Positions 27,667 to 36,293 of a stretch of DNA of 64,000 nucleotides are shown one piece after another. The position numbers and the translations under genes are program-made. This DNA is from Carthagonibacter sp032251515 (lineage in GTDB: Bacteria > Gemmatimonadota > Gemmatimonadetes > Palauibacterales > Palauibacteraceae), in contig JAVVDU010000006.1 in NCBI GenBank assembly GCA_032251515.1, forward strand, positions 19,073 to 83,072, read 5' to 3'. Numbering within the stretch: position 1 is the first letter of the stretch; each line of letters begins with the position of its first letter. The notes beneath the pieces are model-generated. The model saw only the letters and a list, made by a program, of their open reading frames with translations. It was not told the DNA's origin and did not search any database.

Positions 27667-28481
27667 CGGGGGCGGTGGATGCGCCGGTGCAGGGGGGCGG
27701 GGGGCTGGACGCGCTCGTGTTCGCCGCCGGTCTCGGGCGGCGCCTCCGCCCGTTGACCCTCGAGACGCCGAAGGCCCTCGTCGACGTGGGCGGCGTGACG
27801 ATGCTCGAGAGGACCGTGCGCCGCCTCGCCGCCGCCGGGGCGGAGCGGATCGTGGTGAACGCGCACGCGCACCTCGCCCGGGTGGCGGACGAAGTCGATC
27901 GGCTGGCGGCTCTCATGCGGAGCGCCCCGACGACCCGGCCGGGCGCCGAGCCCGCCGAGCTCATGCTGTCCCCGGAGCCCGCGCGTCCTCTCGAGACGGG
28001 CGGCGGCCTGCGCCTGGCGGCGCCCCTGCTGCACGGCGACCGGCCGATCCTCCTGCACAACGTGGACGTCCTGACCGGCTTCGACCTGCGGGCGCTGGTG
28101 GCCGCGCACCGGGCCGACGACGGACGGCTCGCCACCTTGGCCGTACACGAGCGCCGAGCGTCCCGCCTCCTCGCCTTCGACCCGCTGGGGCTGTGCGCCC
28201 GCGTCCACGCGGACGGGGGACGCGAGGACACGGCGCGGGCGCCGCGCGGCCCCGTGCGGCGGCTGGCCTTCACCGGCGTGCACGTCGTGTCGCCGCGGAT
28301 CCTCGGGCTGCTGTCGGGCGAGAAGGAGGTCTTCTCGATCGTGGACGCCTACCTGCACCTCGCGGCGGCCGGCGAGCGGATCGCTCCCTTCGACGCCGGG
28401 ACGGCCGCGTGGTGGGAGATCGGGACGCCGGAACGGCTGGCCGCGGCCCGCCGCGCCCATCCGCGACCGGCCTCAGGGTGA
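27663..28481 (+). CDS. murU: MurU-like sugar-1-phosphate nucleotidyltransferase
   Basis: A 272-residue nucleotidyltransferase. It begins with the signature LVFAAGLGRRLRPLTLETPK (about 16-35), then VTMLERTVRRLAAAGAERIVVN and the acidic metal site LHNVDVLTGFD. In the AmgK-MurU pathway such an enzyme joins UTP and MurNAc-1-phosphate to UDP-MurNAc, bypassing de novo synthesis. Closely related enzymes make UDP- or GDP-sugars, so the exact sugar rests on the adjacent AmgK-like gene. GTG 27663 overlaps the kinase stop by four bases; a second GTG lies 12 bases on. The 3' end overlaps the convergent beta-propeller gene by 9 bases. Confidence 0.77.
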   Translation: MTGAVDAPVQGGGGLDALVFAAGLGRRLRPLTLETPKALVDVGGVTMLERTVRRLAAAGAERIVVNAHAHLARVADEVDRLAALMRSAPTTRPGAEPAELMLSPEPARPLETGGGLRLAAPLLHGDRPILLHNVDVLTGFDLRALVAAHRADDGRLATLAVHERRASRLLAFDPLGLCARVHADGGREDTARAPRGPVRRLAFTGVHVVSPRILGLLSGEKEVFSIVDAYLHLAAAGERIAPFDAGTAAWWEIGTPERLAAARRAHPRPASG

Positions 28482-29537
28482 GGCCGGGGCCTCCAGGGGC
28501 GACCAGGCGACCCCGTCGGGACGGGGCCCGGCTTCGAGCAGACGCAGCACCTCGCCCGTCTCGAGGTCGATCAGCGCCACCCGGTCGACCGCGCTGAGCG
28601 ACAGGAAGGCCGTCCGCCCGTCGTCCGCCACCGCGATGCCCTGCGGACCGCCGCCCGGAAACGTGATGGCGTGCCGAACCGTGCGCTCCGCGCGGTCGAC
28701 GACGATCAACTGGTCGCTTCCGTAGTCGGGCACCAGCACGTGGCGGGCATCGGGCGTCACCAGGGTGCGGTAGGGACGTCCCATGTCTTCGAGCACGATC
28801 TCCACGTCGCCGCTGGCGGGCTCCGCCACGCCGACCGACCGGGCCGCGTTGCTGCCGAACCACACTTCGACGCCGTCGGGGGTGACGCCGATCGCCTCGG
28901 GCTGTGGCGGCACGGCGAGGAACTGGACCGGCCGGCCCGCCGCCAGGTCGATGCCGGTCAGGGATGCATCGCCCAGGTTGCTCGTCCAGACGCGGCCCGC
29001 GGGCGCTGCCAGCGCGAGCATGTGGCTGCCGTCCTGCTCCGTCGGCAGGGCCTGCACGATGTCGCCGGTCTCGATGTCGACGCGCACCACGTGGCCGGAA
29101 GACTCGGAGGTCACGAGGGCCTCGCGGTCCCCCGGCAGGAAGGCGATGCCGTGTGGTCGCCGGTGCTCACCCAGGCGGATGGTGCGGCGCAGGGTCCCGT
29201 CCGCCACGTCGATCACCGCCAGGCGGTCACCCGGCACGCGGCCGCCGTACACCGTCACGACGGCGGTCGACCCGTCCGCGGACACCACGACCTCGTGCGG
29301 GCCCTCTCCCACGGGAATCTCCGCCAGGGTCCGGCCGGTGGCGACGTCCAGCAGCGTCGCGCTGGCGCCCGCCTTGTTCACCACCACGAGGGTCCCGCCC
29401 GGGCCCTCGGCCTCCCGGGCTCGCGCGGCGGATGCCTCCTGGGCCCGTGCGGAGGGCACCGAGGAGGCGGCCGCGGCCACAGCTAGGACGGCGAAGGCCG
29501 GGGCGAGCCGGCGGGCAGGCGGGCGACGGTGCGGCAC
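28473..29537 (-). CDS. Exported YncE-like beta-propeller protein
   Basis: A 354-residue protein with a signal peptide (LAPAFAVLAVAAAASSVPSA, cleavage near ARAQ). The mature part consists of about seven YVTN/YncE-type blade repeats, such as GTLVVVNKAGASATLLDVAT, DGSTAVVTVYGGRVPGD, LVTSESSGHVVRVDIETGD and GRTAFLSLSAVDRVALIDLE. These propellers usually bind ligands or proteins at the cell surface or periplasm; no catalytic motif is visible. It converges on the nucleotidyltransferase with a 9-base overlap. Upstream, 128 bases before the DUF2007 gene hold C-rich runs but no clear promoter. Confidence 0.8.
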   Translation of the reverse strand: MPHRRPPARRLAPAFAVLAVAAAASSVPSARAQEASAARAREAEGPGGTLVVVNKAGASATLLDVATGRTLAEIPVGEGPHEVVVSADGSTAVVTVYGGRVPGDRLAVIDVADGTLRRTIRLGEHRRPHGIAFLPGDREALVTSESSGHVVRVDIETGDIVQALPTEQDGSHMLALAAPAGRVWTSNLGDASLTGIDLAAGRPVQFLAVPPQPEAIGVTPDGVEVWFGSNAARSVGVAEPASGDVEIVLEDMGRPYRTLVTPDARHVLVPDYGSDQLIVVDRAERTVRHAITFPGGGPQGIAVADDGRTAFLSLSAVDRVALIDLETGEVLRLLEAGPRPDGVAWSPLEAPASP

Positions 29538-29665
29538 GGGGGCCTCCTGTGCAGGGGTCGATCGGGACGTACGGGCCGGTCGGGACGAAATACTGCCGCG
29601 CCCCGCCGCCGGTTCCCCCGCCCCGCCGCCGGCTGCGCGACCGGGGGCGCCGGGGCGACGGCGCC

Positions 29666-29941
29666 TCAGGCGGCGTCGGGCGGCGGGTCGTCCGGCTCCG
29701 GCCCCGGCGCGTCCGGGGCGAACGTCCGGCGGATCCGGATCGCCTCGTCCCGGAACAGGAAGGGGACCCGAACCTCCACGCCCCGGGACGTGCCTCCCGC
29801 GAACCCCGGGCCGAAGATGCCGGTCTCCGGACCGGACAGGACGGCCGGGATGTCGGCGGCGCGGAGCGCCTCGAGCAGGACCTCGGCCTCCCAGCGGGCC
29901 GCGAAGCGGGCGAGGACCTCCCAGCCGGCCGGCTCGCTCAT
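29666..29941 (-). CDS. DUF2007-like putative signal-transducing protein
   Basis: A 91-residue protein resembling the DUF2007 family: WEVLARFAARWEAEVLLEALRAADIPAVLSG, then a loop of glycines (PETGIFGPGFAGGTSRGVEV) and VRVPFLFRDEAIRIRRTFA. Members bind no known ligand with certainty. ATG 29941 overlaps the previous gene's end by four bases, so it is coupled to the membrane-anchored protein. The C-terminal tail is acidic and proline-rich. Confidence 0.65.
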   Translation of the reverse strand: MSEPAGWEVLARFAARWEAEVLLEALRAADIPAVLSGPETGIFGPGFAGGTSRGVEVRVPFLFRDEAIRIRRTFAPDAPGPEPDDPPPDAA

Positions 29942-30546
29942 CGCCGTGGCCCCCGGCGCGGCGTGTCCCGCAGCCCCGTCGCGCAGTTGACCTTCCACGC
30001 GGCCGCCTGGACGCGCGCGTCGAGCGGTCCGCGTCCCTCGCCCGCGGGCAGGATCGCGCGTCCCGCCCCGACGAGCCGGTCGCCGCGCCGCCGCAGGGCG
30101 ATGCCGGCCCGCACCCGCCGGTCCGACCAGACGAGCCACAGCGTGTCGCCGCGAGGAAACCAGCGCAGCGAGGCCGCGAGTGCCGCGTCGGCGGGGCCGG
30201 CTACGGGGACGGCCCGGTAGGTGCGCTCCTCGCGCCGCCACTCGTCGATCGAGTCGGGCAGCAGCAGCAGCCGGTCCGGCAACGCGAGCAGGGGCGGCAG
30301 CGCCGCATCCGCGTCCTCGGCCGCCGAGTCGGCGAACGTCCAGGCGCCGGCATCCAGCTCCCAGCAGCCGACCAGCTCCGGGAGCGCGAGCGGAGCCGGC
30401 GCCGCGTCGGAGGACGTCTCTCCGCCCGGGCGGAGGGTCAGCCGCCGCGCCACCTGCAGCGCGGCGAGCACCACCAGGCCGGCGAGCAGGGCGGGCAGGA
30501 GGCGCCGCACCGGCCCCGGCCCCGTGTGCCGGGTCAGCGGGGACAC
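29938..30546 (-). CDS. Membrane-anchored hypothetical protein
   Basis: A 202-residue protein with one N-terminal helix (VRRLLPALLAGLVVLAALQV) that anchors it to the membrane; no cleavage site is obvious. The rest is a single globular part with SDRRVRAGIALRRRGDRLVG and GCWELDAGAWTFADS, where a Cys-Trp pair resembles small lipocalin-like domains, but this is only a suggestion. It lies 4 bases downstream of guaA and its end overlaps the DUF2007 gene by four bases, so all three probably share a transcript. Confidence 0.55.
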   Translation of the reverse strand: MSPLTRHTGPGPVRRLLPALLAGLVVLAALQVARRLTLRPGGETSSDAAPAPLALPELVGCWELDAGAWTFADSAAEDADAALPPLLALPDRLLLLPDSIDEWRREERTYRAVPVAGPADAALAASLRWFPRGDTLWLVWSDRRVRAGIALRRRGDRLVGAGRAILPAGEGRGPLDARVQAAAWKVNCATGLRDTPRRGPRR

Positions 30547-30550
30547 CCCG

Positions 30551-32371
30551 TCACTCCCACTCGATCGTGCCGGGAGGCTTGGAGGTGACGTCCAGGGCGA
30601 CGGCGTTCACCCCGGCGAGCGCGAGCAGCGATCGGCGAAGCTCTTCGCGGAGCGCCGGCGGAAGCTGGACCGGCGTGGCGGTCATGGCGCGTCGCGACCG
30701 GATCGGCCGGATCACCACGAGCTCTCCGCCATCGCCCGCCAGGTCGAGCGGTACCAGCACCGTGGGGCACTGCCACACCTCGTCGTACAGTCCGTGCCGT
30801 CGCAGCCCCTGCATGACGAGGTGGTCGGCCTCGCGGAGCACGTCGAGGCGCGGCCGGGTGACCGTGGCCGCCAGCGGGACCGCCGTCGCCGGAGGTGTCG
30901 GGGACAGGTTCCAGATGCAGCGGTTGATGCCGGGAACCTCGGCCGTGAACGTCGACGCGGCCTGCAGCAGCGTCTCCCAGGCGGCCTCGCCGGTCAGCAG
31001 CACCGGACGCTCGTAGGCGCGCAGGTCGGCCTTCACCCCCACGGACCGGATCGGCAGCGCATCCGCCTCCACTCCGAACCGGCGGCCCAGCTCCGAGACG
31101 AGCGGCGCGATCTCCTCGAGCCCGTCCTCGTCCGTCCGCCCGGCGGAGCAGAGGAGTCGCACCCCGAGCCCCGGGCCGGGGAAGGGGTGGCGCCACACGA
31201 GCTCCCGCGGGATGCCGAGCTTCTCGCCCAGCTCGCGCACTTCCACCTTGTAGAGGTCGGCCAGCGGCTCGACGACCCGGCCCGCGGCGATCCACTCCTC
31301 GATCACCGGCACCCGGTTGTGGTGGGTCTTGATCGTGTCGGCCCGCTTCGTCCCGCCCGTCTCGATCGTGTCGGGGTAGATCGTCCCCTGGCCCAGCAGG
31401 TGCTCCTCCACCCCGAGGCGGCGCGCCTCGTCCTCGAAGACGGCGACGAACGTGTCGCCGATCGCCCGCCGCTTCGCCTCGGGCTCGATGAGCCCCGCGA
31501 GGGCGGACAGGAACCGGTCACCGGCATCCACGAAGTGGACGTGGGACCCGAGGCCGAGGTCGTGGAAGAACCGCAGGACCGCGGCGCTCTCGTCCTTGCG
31601 CATCAGCCCGTTGTCGATGTGCAGCAGGTCGATCCGCTCCGGCCCGAGGGCGCGGGCCAGGAGCGTCGCCGCCACGGTGGAATCCACGCCGCCGGACGCG
31701 AGCAGGAACACGGAGCGGTCTCCCACCTGCGTCCGCAGGCGCTCGATCTCCTCCTCCAGGAACCGCTCCATGGTCCACGTGGGCCGGCAGCCGCAGATGC
31801 CGAACACGAAGTTCGCGATCATCTCGGTGCCGTGCTCCGTGTCGTCCACCTCCGGGTGGAACTGGAACCCGTAGCGTCGCAGCGAATCCGATCCGATCGC
31901 CGCGTAGCGGTGCGGCGCGCCGCCGTCCCCGGTGTCGCTCCATCCGAGCTCCTCGAACTCCGGGCCCACGGAGGCCACGCTGTCGTAGTGGCTCATCCAC
32001 ACGCGCTCGGCCGGCCCGAGCCCGGCGAACAGGGGGTGCTCGCCGGTGAGATGGAGGTCGGCCCGCCCCCACTGGCGGCCGCCGTGGACCACCGCACCGC
32101 CGTAGTGCTTCGCGATCTCCTGGTGGCCGAAGCAGAAGCCGAGGATCGGCATGTCCAGGTCGTAGATCTCGCGCGTGTAGTCCGAGTCCTCGCCCCGGGA
32201 GGCGAGACTCGGGCTTCCCGAGAGGATGATCCCACGACAGGCCGCGAAGGCCGCGACGGAATCCTCGGGCTGCCGGATGTCGGCCCGGACGCCGAGGCGC
32301 CGGACGCGCGTGGCGATGAGGTGTGCGTACTGGCCGCCGAAGTCCACGACGGCGATCGAATCATGCGACAT
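30551..32371 (-). CDS. guaA: GMP synthase (glutamine-hydrolysing), long form
   Basis: Converts XMP to GMP using ATP and glutamine; 606 residues versus about 525 in E. coli. The glutaminase domain (1-195) has the nucleophile Cys80 in GFCFGHQ and HPE near 175 (FQFHPEVDDTEHG). The ATP-pyrophosphatase domain has the P-loop LLASGGVDST (about 228-237), and XMP-binding RHPFPGPGLGVR (near 394). Between this and the C-terminal TSKPPGTIEWE lies an extra segment of about 100 residues with LPIRSVGVKADLRAYERP, as in eukaryotic GMP synthases with a duplicated dimerisation region. ATG 32371 is preceded by AGAGGA at about 15 bases. Confidence 0.95.
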   Translation of the reverse strand: MSHDSIAVVDFGGQYAHLIATRVRRLGVRADIRQPEDSVAAFAACRGIILSGSPSLASRGEDSDYTREIYDLDMPILGFCFGHQEIAKHYGGAVVHGGRQWGRADLHLTGEHPLFAGLGPAERVWMSHYDSVASVGPEFEELGWSDTGDGGAPHRYAAIGSDSLRRYGFQFHPEVDDTEHGTEMIANFVFGICGCRPTWTMERFLEEEIERLRTQVGDRSVFLLASGGVDSTVAATLLARALGPERIDLLHIDNGLMRKDESAAVLRFFHDLGLGSHVHFVDAGDRFLSALAGLIEPEAKRRAIGDTFVAVFEDEARRLGVEEHLLGQGTIYPDTIETGGTKRADTIKTHHNRVPVIEEWIAAGRVVEPLADLYKVEVRELGEKLGIPRELVWRHPFPGPGLGVRLLCSAGRTDEDGLEEIAPLVSELGRRFGVEADALPIRSVGVKADLRAYERPVLLTGEAAWETLLQAASTFTAEVPGINRCIWNLSPTPPATAVPLAATVTRPRLDVLREADHLVMQGLRRHGLYDEVWQCPTVLVPLDLAGDGGELVVIRPIRSRRAMTATPVQLPPALREELRRSLLALAGVNAVALDVTSKPPGTIEWE

Positions 32372-32483
32372 GGGACGGTCCGAATTCCTCTGCGAGGGGA
32401 GCGTATCGTCTCCGGTCGGGAATACGAAAGCGGCGCGGGCCGGGCAAGGGCCGGGGGCCGGGCAAGGGACGCCGGCCCGGGCG

Positions 32484-34829
32484 TCAGTCGATCCGGTACA
32501 GGGCGGCGCGGCGGCGACCCGACTCGACCAGCCGGGCGCCGAACTGCGGCCCGGGAAGGAACGGCGCGCGGCGGAGCGCCGGGGCCAGCGGATGGAGCCC
32601 GTCCGCCGACACGCGCAGGTCGCAGTCCCGGCCGGCGAGTCCGGCCGCCGTCTCGAGCTCGTAGCGGTGCGGAACCCGGTCCGCCTCCCAGTAGACGACG
32701 GTCTCCGCCGGGTCGCGGGGCAGCGGGCCGCGGGCTCCTCCCGGCGTGCAGACCAGATCGAGGCGCAGCGACAGGTCCGCGAGCGTGAAGGCGCGAGTCC
32801 CGCTGCGGAACACGCGCACCGAGACCGAACCCGTCCGGCCCGATCCGTCGCCCCAGGAGCCGAGCAGGATGCGTCCCGGTCCGCCGGCGGCCGCGGGCAG
32901 GGCCGGCGCGGAATCGGCGGGCACGGCCGCGAGCCACCAGCGGGCCGCGGCCCGTCGTCGGGGGGGAGCGTCGCCGAACCGCGCCGAGTCTGCGACCAGG
33001 AGCTCGAGACCCGACACGAGCCAGTCGCGAAACTCCGGGTTGGCGCGCAGCAGCGCGTCCACCGAGGGGTCGGCCCCGGCGAGATCGGCCGCACGCAGCG
33101 GCTCGAGAAACGACGGCACCTCCACCCCGTCGCCTCGCACCGGGTCGAGCAGGAACAGGAACTCGAGTCCGTCGCGCAGTCCCTGCCACCGCTCCGTGCG
33201 CACCGCGCCGCCCGGCAGCGCCGCGGTCCGGGCCGCCACGCGGTCCCGGTGCCGGCTCTCCACGCCGGCCAGCCACGCGTCGAGCGTGTCGCGGGGAAGC
33301 CACCGTCCTCCCAGCGAAACCGCGCGGATCCCACGCGTATTGCCGATCCGCTCCAGGGGATCGGCCGCGAGCAGGACGAAGTCCGCCAGGCGGCCCGGCG
33401 CGACGACGCCCAGACTGTCGGTGGCCTCCAGGAAGCGGGCGGCCGTCCACGTGGCCGCCTGCAGGGCCGCGAGGGGGGACAGTCCCGCCTCCACGAGGTT
33501 CTCGAGCTCGTCGTGCAGGCTGAAACCCGGGAACGTGAAGGCGATCGTCGGATGGAAGTCGGTGCCGGCCAGGACGGGGACGCCCGAAGCCGCCATGACG
33601 CCGACCACCTCGCGGAGACGCCGCAGCCGGCGCGCGCGAAGCTCCCAGTCGCGGGCCGCGAAGGCGCGCGTCTCGTCGTAGTTGAACGGTCCCCAGAACG
33701 AGCGGGCCCGCGGGTCCACGTAGGCGAGGCGCGGATCCTCCGCGGCGAACGGGTCGCGCAGCCGGAACACGCCCTCGAACGCGGTGAGGGTCGGAACCAG
33801 GTGGACGCCCTCGCGCGCGAGCACCTCCGCCAGGGCCCGACAGCGGTCGGCGTCCTGTGTTTCCAGCAGCCGCCCGAACCAGGCCCGGTCGGTGCGGACG
33901 TCCGTGCGGCCCGCCGCGCGCGCGTCCAGGAAACGGACCTCGTCGGCCAGCAGCCGGTCCTCGTCGATCGAGCAGCCCTCCAGGATCCCGTACAGGTGCT
34001 CGATGGCGGCGTGCCCGGCGCGCGCCGCATCGGCGGCGCGCACGGCGGCCGGAACGTGGCCGGCCACCCGCAGTCCGACCTCGCGCGCCCGGTCGACGAC
34101 CGCCCGGTACAGGGCGGGCGGCAGGGAGGTGTAGACCTTGATGAAGTCGGCGCCGCCGGCGCGCAGGGAGTCGACGGCACGGACCGCCTCGGCCGTCGAG
34201 GTCACGGCGATGAGGTTCGGGTAGTACGGCACGGGACCGTCCACGATGCCCCCGGGCGACAGCAGGCGCGGCATCGCCGTGCCCCGGAACCGCCGCTGCC
34301 GCTCGACCCGGGCGATGCCCTCGAGGGTGCCCCACATGTCCCGGAGGCCGGTCACGCCGTTGGCGAGCAGCAGCGGAAACGCCGTCTCCGGGTCGGGCTC
34401 CCACCAGTCGGCGGCGGTCCCGCCCGCGCCGGGCAGGGCGTGTCCGTGCATGTCCCACAGCCCGGGAATCACGTACCCGCCGCCGCCGTCGATCGTGGCG
34501 AGCCCGTCCGGCTCCCGCGGGCGTCCGGCCGGACCGGGCGTGGAGTCGAGGGAGGCGATGCGGCCATCGACCACCGTGACGGCCCGGTCGCGCAGGCGCG
34601 TCCCGTCGCGGACGTCGATCACCGTCACGTTCACCAGCCGGAAGGAGCGTGCCGGGTCGGGTGCCGCGACGGCGGTCGGCGGGTCGCGGTGCTCCTGCTG
34701 GGCGGACGCGGGCGGGGCCGCGGCGAGCGTGCCGCCGACCGCGAGGAAGCCGACGGCCGCGAGCCCGGCTGCCCCGCACCCGACCCGCGCCGGCGGAGCG
34801 GCACGACGGCTGCGGGGGCGGCTGCCCAT
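32484..34829 (-). CDS. Exported amidohydrolase with unique C-terminal extension
   Basis: A 781-residue protein. Signal peptide (AAGLAAVGFLAVGG, cleavage near ASAQQ). Residues about 60-500 are an amidohydrolase TIM barrel: metal ligands in DMHGHAL, a Lys in DFIKVYTSLP, His in RVAGHVPAAVR and AAIEHLYGI, and Asp in VLAGTDFHPT. Members hydrolyse C-N bonds in dipeptides, hydantoins or similar; exported ones act on peptides or cyclic imides. Residues about 500-781 form an extra domain containing WQGLRDGLEFLFLLDPVRGD and a beta-rich end whose family I do not recognise. ATG 34829 has GGAAGGAG upstream. It diverges from the porin-nrf operon. Confidence 0.82.
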   Translation of the reverse strand: MGSRPRSRRAAPPARVGCGAAGLAAVGFLAVGGTLAAAPPASAQQEHRDPPTAVAAPDPARSFRLVNVTVIDVRDGTRLRDRAVTVVDGRIASLDSTPGPAGRPREPDGLATIDGGGGYVIPGLWDMHGHALPGAGGTAADWWEPDPETAFPLLLANGVTGLRDMWGTLEGIARVERQRRFRGTAMPRLLSPGGIVDGPVPYYPNLIAVTSTAEAVRAVDSLRAGGADFIKVYTSLPPALYRAVVDRAREVGLRVAGHVPAAVRAADAARAGHAAIEHLYGILEGCSIDEDRLLADEVRFLDARAAGRTDVRTDRAWFGRLLETQDADRCRALAEVLAREGVHLVPTLTAFEGVFRLRDPFAAEDPRLAYVDPRARSFWGPFNYDETRAFAARDWELRARRLRRLREVVGVMAASGVPVLAGTDFHPTIAFTFPGFSLHDELENLVEAGLSPLAALQAATWTAARFLEATDSLGVVAPGRLADFVLLAADPLERIGNTRGIRAVSLGGRWLPRDTLDAWLAGVESRHRDRVAARTAALPGGAVRTERWQGLRDGLEFLFLLDPVRGDGVEVPSFLEPLRAADLAGADPSVDALLRANPEFRDWLVSGLELLVADSARFGDAPPRRRAAARWWLAAVPADSAPALPAAAGGPGRILLGSWGDGSGRTGSVSVRVFRSGTRAFTLADLSLRLDLVCTPGGARGPLPRDPAETVVYWEADRVPHRYELETAAGLAGRDCDLRVSADGLHPLAPALRRAPFLPGPQFGARLVESGRRRAALYRID

Positions 34830-34929
34830 GCCCACTCCTTCCTTCTCTCCCGGGTCCCCTCCGTCGCGGCCTGTCATCGACGACAGGGTAGGGGCCCGCA
34901 GGGATCACGGAAAGGCCCGCACGGCGCCG

Positions 34930-34958
34930 TTGCGGGAGGGTCGGGGGCGCCGTATCGT
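34930..34958 (+). promoter_or_regulatory. Possible promoter of the porin-nrfH-nrfA operon
   Basis: TTGCGG (34930-34935), a 17-base spacer, then TATCGT (34953-34958). Start codon of the porin gene is 55 bases downstream. No clear regulatory operator (such as an Fnr or NarL site) was recognised. Confidence 0.42.
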
Positions 34959-35012
34959 TGCCCCCGTCGTTTCCACCCCAGGCGCTGGTCGACGGCCGCG
35001 AAAGGCGTTGCG

Positions 35013-36293
35013 ATGGCGTCCCCGTACCGTACCCTGCATGGCGTTCTCCGAGGCGGCGCGGTCCTTCTCGTGGCGCTGTCGGCTCTCACCCTCCTGCGCG
35101 GCCCGACCCGGCTCCCGGCCCAGACCGCGCCCGCCGTCCCTGACGTGACGTTCGACGGCGAGATCCGGCAGCGGGGCGAGTGGGACGCCCGGACCGCCGA
35201 GGAGGGGGACGACGCCGCGGTGCTGTCGCGTGTCCGGCTGGGGGCCCTCGTGAGCTGGGAGGACTGGCTGCGGGCCTACGCCCAGGTACAGGACTCCCGG
35301 GCGTGGGGCGAGGAGACGAACACGCTGACCGACGCGAGCGCGGACCGTCTCGACCTCCACCAGGGCTGGGTCGAGATCGGCCGGGAGGACGGTCCGCGGG
35401 TCCGGCTGGGCCGCCAGCGCGTGATCCTGGCGGACGAGCGGCTCGTGGGGGCGGTCGGCTGGACGAACACCGGCCGGGTGTTCGACGGCGTTCGCGTCCG
35501 CGGGGCGGGCGGCGGCTTCGACTGGTCGGCCTTCTGGTTCAACGTCGGGGAGCGGGACGCGCTCGTGGCGACGGGTCTCGATCCGCAGGGCAACGAGGGC
35601 GAGGACGAGGACGGGTGGCTGGCGGGCGGCTTCGCGGCCCGGACGTTCGGGCCGGTGACGGCAGAGCTCACGGCGCTGGTGGACCGGAACGCCGTGACCG
35701 ACGAGTCGTGGACGGTGAACCTGCGCCTGCACGGCCGGCGTGCCCCGTTCCTGTACGAGGGGGCGGGGGCCGTACAGCTGGGTCCCGATCGCGAGGCGTG
35801 GTTCCTCAGCGGGCGGGCCGGCGTCACGGCGGGACGCGGCACGTTCTCGGCCCAGGTCGACGTGCTCTCGGGAGACGAGACGCCCGGCGCGGGAGATGAC
35901 GAGGCCTTCAACACCCTGTACGCGACGAACCACAAGTTCTACGGGTACATGGATCTCCTGCTCGACATCCCCGGTCAGCTCGACCGCGCCGGCCTCATCG
36001 ACGGGATCCTGCGGGCTTCCCTCGACACGGGCCGCGCGACGACCGTCCGCCTCGACCTGCACCGGTTCTGGACGGCGGAGGAGCGACTCGCCCGGCGCTC
36101 GCTGGGCACGGAGCTCGACGTGGTGGGCACGTGGCGGCCCGCCGCGCCCCTGCGGCTGGAGGGCGGAATCGGGCTGTTCGCTCCCGAGGAGCTCGCTTCC
36201 GGGCTCCTTCCGGCCTTCGCCGCGGACGACGATGTCGTCTACTGGGGGTACCTGCAGATGACCCTGGCCTGGCCCGGGGGGCGGGGATCGTGA
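35013..36293 (+). CDS. Outer-membrane porin-like protein (alginate-export family type)
   Basis: A 426-residue outer-membrane protein with a signal peptide (HGVLRGGAVLLVALSALTLL, cleavage near LPAQ). The mature part reads as alternating amphipathic strands with frequent aromatic girdle residues: FDGEIRQRGEWDARTAEEGD, LHQGWVEIGREDGPRVRLGR, FDGVRVRGAGGGFDWSAFWF and YWGYLQMTLAW. This fits the alginate-export (AlgE-like) porin family. Placed directly before nrfH with a four-base overlap, it may give nitrite or another ion access to the periplasm, but this is inference. The ATG fits the signal peptide; a promoter candidate lies 55 bases upstream. Confidence 0.78.
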   Translation: MASPYRTLHGVLRGGAVLLVALSALTLLRGPTRLPAQTAPAVPDVTFDGEIRQRGEWDARTAEEGDDAAVLSRVRLGALVSWEDWLRAYAQVQDSRAWGEETNTLTDASADRLDLHQGWVEIGREDGPRVRLGRQRVILADERLVGAVGWTNTGRVFDGVRVRGAGGGFDWSAFWFNVGERDALVATGLDPQGNEGEDEDGWLAGGFAARTFGPVTAELTALVDRNAVTDESWTVNLRLHGRRAPFLYEGAGAVQLGPDREAWFLSGRAGVTAGRGTFSAQVDVLSGDETPGAGDDEAFNTLYATNHKFYGYMDLLLDIPGQLDRAGLIDGILRASLDTGRATTVRLDLHRFWTAEERLARRSLGTELDVVGTWRPAAPLRLEGGIGLFAPEELASGLLPAFAADDDVVYWGYLQMTLAWPGGRGS

